This document shows positions 1 to 6,000 of a stretch of 7,562 bases of DNA, one piece after another; position 1 is the stretch's first letter; each line of letters starts with the position of its first letter. This DNA is from Chth-196 sp044376515 (GTDB lineage: Bacteria > Verrucomicrobiota > Verrucomicrobiia > Chthoniobacterales > Chthoniobacteraceae), in the NCBI GenBank assembly GCA_044376515.1, contig JBILKV010000392.1:1-7562 (forward strand), in the 5' to 3' direction. A program made the translations under genes and the position numbers. The notes beneath the pieces were generated by a model, which saw only the letters and a list, made by a program, of their open reading frames with translations, made no database searches and was not told the DNA's origin.

Positions 1-3000
1 CCCCGTTGCCAACTTCCACATCGTAGCTGCCCGCGTCTCCGACCTGTGCGGACGCGATCCCCAGGACCGCGCCCGTCGCGCCGGCAATCGCCACGCCATC
101 CTTGCGCCACTGGTAGCTGAGCGGGGCCGTGCCGGACGCAGTCACGCTCAGGCTGAGCGGTGTCAGGTTTGCAATCGCAACCGCTGCAGGATGCCTCGTG
201 ATGAGCACCGGCGTGTTCACACTGAGCGCGGCACCCGCGCTGATCGCGCTTCCCACCGCGTTGCCAACCACCACGTCATAGGTCCACGCATCGGACGCCT
301 GCGCAGAGGGAATCGTGTAGGTCGCCGAGGTGGCACCAGCGATCGCCGCCCCTCCCCTGCGCCACTGGTACTGGAGCGGCGCGGTTCCGGACGCCACCAC
401 GCTGAAGGTCGCCACCGCACCCGGGTTCACCGTCAGGGCGGTGGGCGGGGTGACAATTGTCACGGGGGTGTTGACCGTCACCAAGGCCGTCGCACTTGCG
501 ACACTCCCCACCACGTTGGTCACCACCGCGTCATAGGAACCCGCGTCCGTTTCTTTTGCAGAGCTGATCTGGTAGGTTGCCCCGGTGGCCCCGGCAATCG
601 GCGCGCCGTCCTTGCGCCACTGGTAGCTGAGCGGGGCCGTGCCGGATGCCGCGACGCCCAGCAAGGCGGAGGCACCAAGTCCGATGGTGGTGGCCGCGGG
701 TGGGGTCACGATGGTCACCGGGGCGTTGAGCGCGATGGTGGCCACACTCGAGGTCGCCGTCCCAAGCACGTTGGTGAGCACCACATCATAACCGCCCGTG
801 TCACCCGACTGCACCGAGGTCAGCTGCAGGGTGGCCGAGGTGCCCCCGGCAATCGCTACTCCGCCGCGCCGCCACTGGTAGCTGATCGGCAGCGCGCCGG
901 TCGCCGTCACACTCAGGCTCGCCGCCGCCCCGGGGTTGACCGCCAGGCTCACCGGTTGCACGGCGATTGCCACGGGCGTGTTGACCACCACCACGGCGGC
1001 GGCCGATGTCACGCTCCCCACCACGTTGGTCACCACCGCGTCGTAACTACCCGCGTCAGCACCCACCGCTGAACCGATCGACAGCGCCGCGGCTATGGCG
1101 CCCGCAATCGGCGTCCCGTTCTTGCGCCACTGGTAGGTGATGGGCGCCGTACCCGAGGCGGCCACCCCCAGTTGAATCGGCAGACCCGGATTCACCGAGA
1201 AACCAGACGGTTGGGTGGTGATGGTCACCGGCGAGTTCACCGAGAGCAACGCGGACGCGCTAGTGACGGTCCCTGCGATGTTGGTTGCCACCACATCGTA
1301 ACTGCCGGCGTCCAACGCCTGCGCCGCAGGCAGGACCAGCACCGCACCCGTGCCACCGGCGACCGGCACTCCCGCCTTACGCCACTGGTAGGCGAAGGGA
1401 GGCGTGCCGGCGAGGACCACGCTGAAGGACGCACCCGCATTTGGATTGACCGTCAGATGAGCGGGCGGAGTGACGATCGAAACCGGCGTGTTCATCGAAA
1501 GCAAAGCCAACGCCGAAACCGCGTTGCCCACGCCGTTTCCAACCACCACGTCGTACTGGCCCACATCACCCGGGGCCACCGCTGGAATCGCAAAACTTGA
1601 ACCCGTTCCTCCCGCAAGCGGGACCCCGCCCTTTCGCCATTGGTAGGTGAAAGGCGGCGTGCCACCAACGGCCACGCTGAAGTTTGCGGGCGCCCCCGGA
1701 TTGACCGTCACCGCAGCGGGCTGCACCGTGACCGTCACGGGGCTGTTGATCGAGAGGGTGGCCGTGCCGGAGGTCGTCGGGCCGACGATGTTGCTGACCA
1801 CGACATCATAATCGCCTGCGTCGGCCGCTTTTGCCGAGGAGAAGGAGAGGGTCGAAGCGGTTGCACCAACAATGCCCACCCCACCCTTGCGCCACTGGTA
1901 GGTGAAGGGAGCGGTGCCCGCTGCCACCACTGAAAACGCAGCCGCCGCTCCCGGGTTGACGGCCACGGAGGCCGGCGCGGTGGTGATGCTCACCGGCACG
2001 TTGAGGGTAAGTGTCCCGCTGTTGCTCGTGACAGACCCCACGACGTTGGTGGCGACCACATCGTAGCTGCCGGCGTCCGCGGCCTGCGCGCCGGACACCG
2101 AGAGTGTACCGGAGGTCTTGCCCGCAAGCGCGACCCCATCCTTACGCCACTGGTAGGTGATCGGTTGCGTGCCGGTCGTGCTCACGCTGAAGGTCGCCGT
2201 CGCTCCCGGGTTGACCCTGGTGTCGGCAACCTGTGTCTGAAAGTAAGGGGCGGAGTTGACCGAAACCACGGCCGACCCGGACGTCACCGTGCCCACCACG
2301 TTTCCAACCACCACGTCGTAATTGCCGGAGTCGGACGCCTGCGCGGACGCAATGGTATAGCTTGCTCCAGTGCCGCCCGCGAGCGCGCTGCCGCCCTTGC
2401 GCCACTGGTAGGTCAACGGAGCGGTTCCCGTGGCCGTCACCGAAAGCGTCGCATCCCCACCCGGGTTGACCGCGAGGCCGGTGGGCTGGCCGGTGATGCT
2501 CACCGGAGTGTTGACCAAGAGGGTCGCGGCCGCGCTTGCGAGCGGCCCCACGACGTTGCTCACCACGACGTCGTAGCTTCCCGCATCCAACGCCTGGACA
2601 CTCCCAAGCGAAAGCAGCGCACCCGTGCCGCCCGCGAGGTTCGTCCCGTTCTTGCGCCATTGGTAGGTGAAGGGCGCGGTACCCGCAACCGACACGCTGA
2701 ACACCGCGCCAGCGCCGGGATTGACCGTGAGGTCAGCCGGTTGCGCGGTGATGCTCACCGGGGTGTTGAGCGTGAGGGCGGCGCCGTTGGAGGTGAGACT
2801 CCCCACCACGTTGGTCACCACCACGGTATACAGGCCGGTGTCCGACGGCTGGACCGAGGAAATGGTGTAAGTGCCGGAAGTCGCTCCCGCGATCGGTATT
2901 CCCGCGCGGCACCACTGGTAGGCGAACGGGCTGGTGCCCGCGGCCGCCACGGAGAAGGTCGCCGCCGCTCCCGGGTTGACGGCCTGCGCAACGGGTTGTG

Positions 3001-6000
3001 TGGTGATCGTGACCGGATTGTTGAGGCTCAGTGCGGCTGAGGCGCTCGTGACGGCTCCCACCATGTTGGTCACCACCACTTCGTAGGTGCCCGCGTGGAT
3101 GGCTTGCGCCGAGGAGATGCTGTACGTCGACAACGTCCCTCCCGCGAGCGCCACGCCGTTGCGGCGCCACTGGTAGGCGAGTGGCGCTGTCCCCGCCGCA
3201 ACCACCGAAAAACTGGCGGGCGCGCCCGGGTTGACCGCCAGCGAGGCCGGCGGCGTGCTGATCGTCACGGGAGTGTTGACCGAAAGCAACGCGGCCGTGC
3301 TGGTATCGGTCCCGGCACCGTTGCTGACCACCACCGTGTAACTTCCCGCATCCACTGCTTGAACCGATGGAAGCGTCAGGGTGCCCGAAGTTCCCCCCGA
3401 AACAGCCACTCCGTCCCGCCGCCATTGGTAGGTGAGCGGAGCGGTGCCCGTGGCGCCCACCGTCAATGTGGCGGTGGCTCCCGGGTTGACCGTCAGGCCA
3501 GTGGGTTGCGTGAGCACCGTGGCGGGCACGTTCAAAGCGACCACGGCGGTGCCCGAGGCGACCGTGCCCACCACGTTGGTGACCAACACGTCGTACATGC
3601 CACCGTCAGAGAGCTGCGCCGAAGCGATCGGGTAGGAGGCCAGGGTGCCCCCCGCGAGCGCAGTGCCATTTTTGCGCCACTGGTAGGTCAACGGCGCGGT
3701 GCCTGTTGCCACCACACTCAGGGTCGTTGCCGCGTTTGGATTGACCGCCACGCCTGCAGGCTGGGTGGTGATGCTCACAGGAACATTCACCGTGATCACC
3801 GCCGCGGTGGAGGTGAGGCTGCCCACCACGTTGCTCACCACCACGGTGTAGGTCCCCGCATTTGCAGGCAGGACGGAGGCCAGCGTGTAGGTGGCGGAGG
3901 TCCCGCCCGACAGCGGCGCCCCGTTCTTTTGCCACTGATAGGAGATGGGCGCGGTGCCGGTTGCCGCCACGCTCAGCACTCCAAGCGTCCCGGGATTGAG
4001 CGCCTGCGAAAGGGGCTGGGTGGTGATGCCCACCGGCGTGTTGACCGAGAGCGCCGCGCTTCCCGAGGCAACGGTTCCCACCAGGTTGCTCACCAGCACG
4101 TCGTAACTCCCCGCATCCAAGGCCTGCACCGAGGGAATCGCTAACGTCGCCGCGGTTCCTCCCGAAAGCGGCACCCCTGCCTTGCGCCACTGGTAGGTCA
4201 ACGGGGCGGTGCCCGTCGCTGCGACGCTGAAGGTGGCCAGCGTGCCGGGATTCACCGAGAGGGAAGCGGGCTGGGTGGTGATGGTGACGGGCGCGTTGAC
4301 CGAAAGCGTCGCCGTGCCGGAGGTCACCGTGCCCACCACGTTGCCCACGCGCACGTCGTAGACTCCCGCATCGGAGGCCTGCACCGAGGCAAGCGTCAAA
4401 CTGGCCGAGGTGCCGCCCGCAATCGGTGCGCCCCCCTTGCGCCACTGGTAGGTCAGCGGCGCGGTGCCGGTCGCCGCCACCGTGAAGGTCGTCAGCGTCC
4501 CGGGGTTCACCGTCCACGATTGCGGCTGGGTGGTGATGCTCACCGGTGTGTTCAGCGAAAGGGTCGCGGTACCCGAGGTGACGCTGCCCACAGGATTGTT
4601 CACCACCACCGAATAACTGGCCGCGTCGGAGGCCTGCACCGAGGGGATGCTGAAGGTCACAGCCGTTCCACCGGTGATCGGCGCGCCGTTCTTCTGCCAC
4701 TGGTAGGTCAGCGGAGCCGTGCCCGTGGCTGTGACGCTAAAGGTCGCCAGGGTGCCCGGATTCAGCGTGAGCGACTGGGGTTGGGCCGTGATCACGGCGG
4801 GTGCGTTGACAGAAAGAAGCGCGCTGCTCGAGGTGACGCTGCCGACCACATTGGTCACGACCACCGCATAGCTTCCCGCATGCAGCGCCTGCGCAGACGG
4901 GATCGTGAAGGTGGCCGCCGTGCCGCCCGCAATCGGTGCGCCATCCTTGCGCCACTGGTAGCTGAACGGAGCGGTGCCCGTGGCGGTCACCGAGAAACTT
5001 GCCACGGTGCTTGGATTGACCGTAAGCGCACCGGGTTGCGTGGTGATGGTCACCGGCGCGTTGACCGAGAGGGCGGCCGTCCCCGAGGTGACGCTCCCCA
5101 CGATGTTGGTGACCACCACGTCGTAGTTCGCCGCGTCGGAAGCCTGCGCGGAGGCGATCGTGTAGGTGGCCGCAGTGCCTCCGGAAAGCGGAGAACCGCC
5201 CTTGCGCCACTGGTAGCTGAGGGGCGCGGTGCCGGTCGCGGCGACATTGAAGGTTGCAGGCGTCCCGGGGTTCACGATCAGTGCGGCGGGCTGGGTCGTG
5301 ATGGTCACCGGCGTGTGGAGTGAAAGAATGGCGGCGTTGGAGGTGACCGGGCCGACTATGTTGGTGACCACCACATCGTAACTGCCCGCGTCGGATGCCT
5401 GCGCAGACGGGATCGTGAAACTGGCGGAGGTTCCCCCGGCGATGGGAGTTCCGCCCTTGCGCCACTGGTAGGAGAGCGGGGCGGTACCGGTCGCGGTCAC
5501 ATTGAAGATCGCGGCTGTCGCGGGATTTACGACAAGACCAACGGGTTGCGCGGTGATGGAGACCGGGATATTCACGGTCAGCGTGGTGGAGGAACTCGTG
5601 GTTGTTCCCACCCCGTTGGAGACCACCACATCATAACTTGCACCGTCGGTGGGTTGGACGGAAGGGAGCGTGTGGGAGGCGGCCGTGGCCCCGGAGATGG
5701 CGGTCCCGTTCTTGCGCCACTGGTAGGTAAAGGGTGGTGCCCCGGCGGCGGAAACGGTGAGCGTGGTGGAAGTCCCCACCGTGGCGGACGGGTTGAGCGG
5801 TGTGAGGGTGAGGATGGGTTTGAGCCGCACGGTAACCGTGGCGGGCTCGCTTTGGAAGGTGCCCGCCGGGGAAGTGACCTCCACGAGGTAGCGGCCTGCG
5901 GAAGCGGCCGTGGCGGTGCCCACGGAGAGGAGGCTGGCGGTGCCACCGGAGACAGCGGTGTAGCTACCGCTGTTAAGGACGGTTTCCTGCTTCCACTGGT

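Larger units (their letters stand above)
1..979 (-). repeat. Ig-like units 20-23 (alternating pairs; unit 23 cut by the edge)
   Basis: These units lie at 725-979, 470-724, 215-469 and 1-214. Units 20 and 22 share YQWRRGG, and units 21 and 23 share SGTAPLSYQWRKDG, so the types alternate. Unit 21 has IGLGASALLGV where VNPG is usual. Unit 23 opens TPVLITRHPAAVAIANLTPL, replacing the PG turn. Unit 22 has SDAWTYD, with Trp for Gly. The left edge falls within the F-G region of unit 23 (DAGSYDVEVGN), so at least this domain continues outside. Confidence 0.85.
1..5821 (-). repeat. Tandem array of 23 Ig-like domains, exact 255-bp period, continuing past the left edge
   Basis: The Tyr-Gln-Trp codons recur with their Trp codons at plus positions starting 5720-5721 and stepping by 255 down to 110-111, giving 22 consecutive intervals with no net insertion or deletion. 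Unit boundaries, set at the N/T-P-V junction, fall at 5570, 5315, 5060 and so on down to 215; the last unit (1-214) is cut by the edge. Recurrent elements in each unit are xTQPxxLxVNPG, FSVxATGTAPLxYQWRK, IAGGT, SDAGSYDVVVTNVVG and a closing LSVN. This matches the bacterial I-set-like Ig family, with the B-strand and F-strand cysteines replaced by Val or other residues. The DNA copies are clearly diverged from one another, so this is not a recent expansion. A rod-like stalk is the likely structural role (inference). Confidence 0.93.

Noticed and set aside
1..5821. Regular periodicity resembling a CRISPR or satellite array
   Set aside because: The period is 255 bp, conservation follows codon positions of an Ig-like domain, and there are no short identical repeats with unique spacers.
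5997..6000. Possible frameshift where the repeat spacing changes from 255 to 276 bp
   Set aside because: The difference is 21 bp, a multiple of three. The reading frame continues through a longer loop, so this is a real domain length difference.
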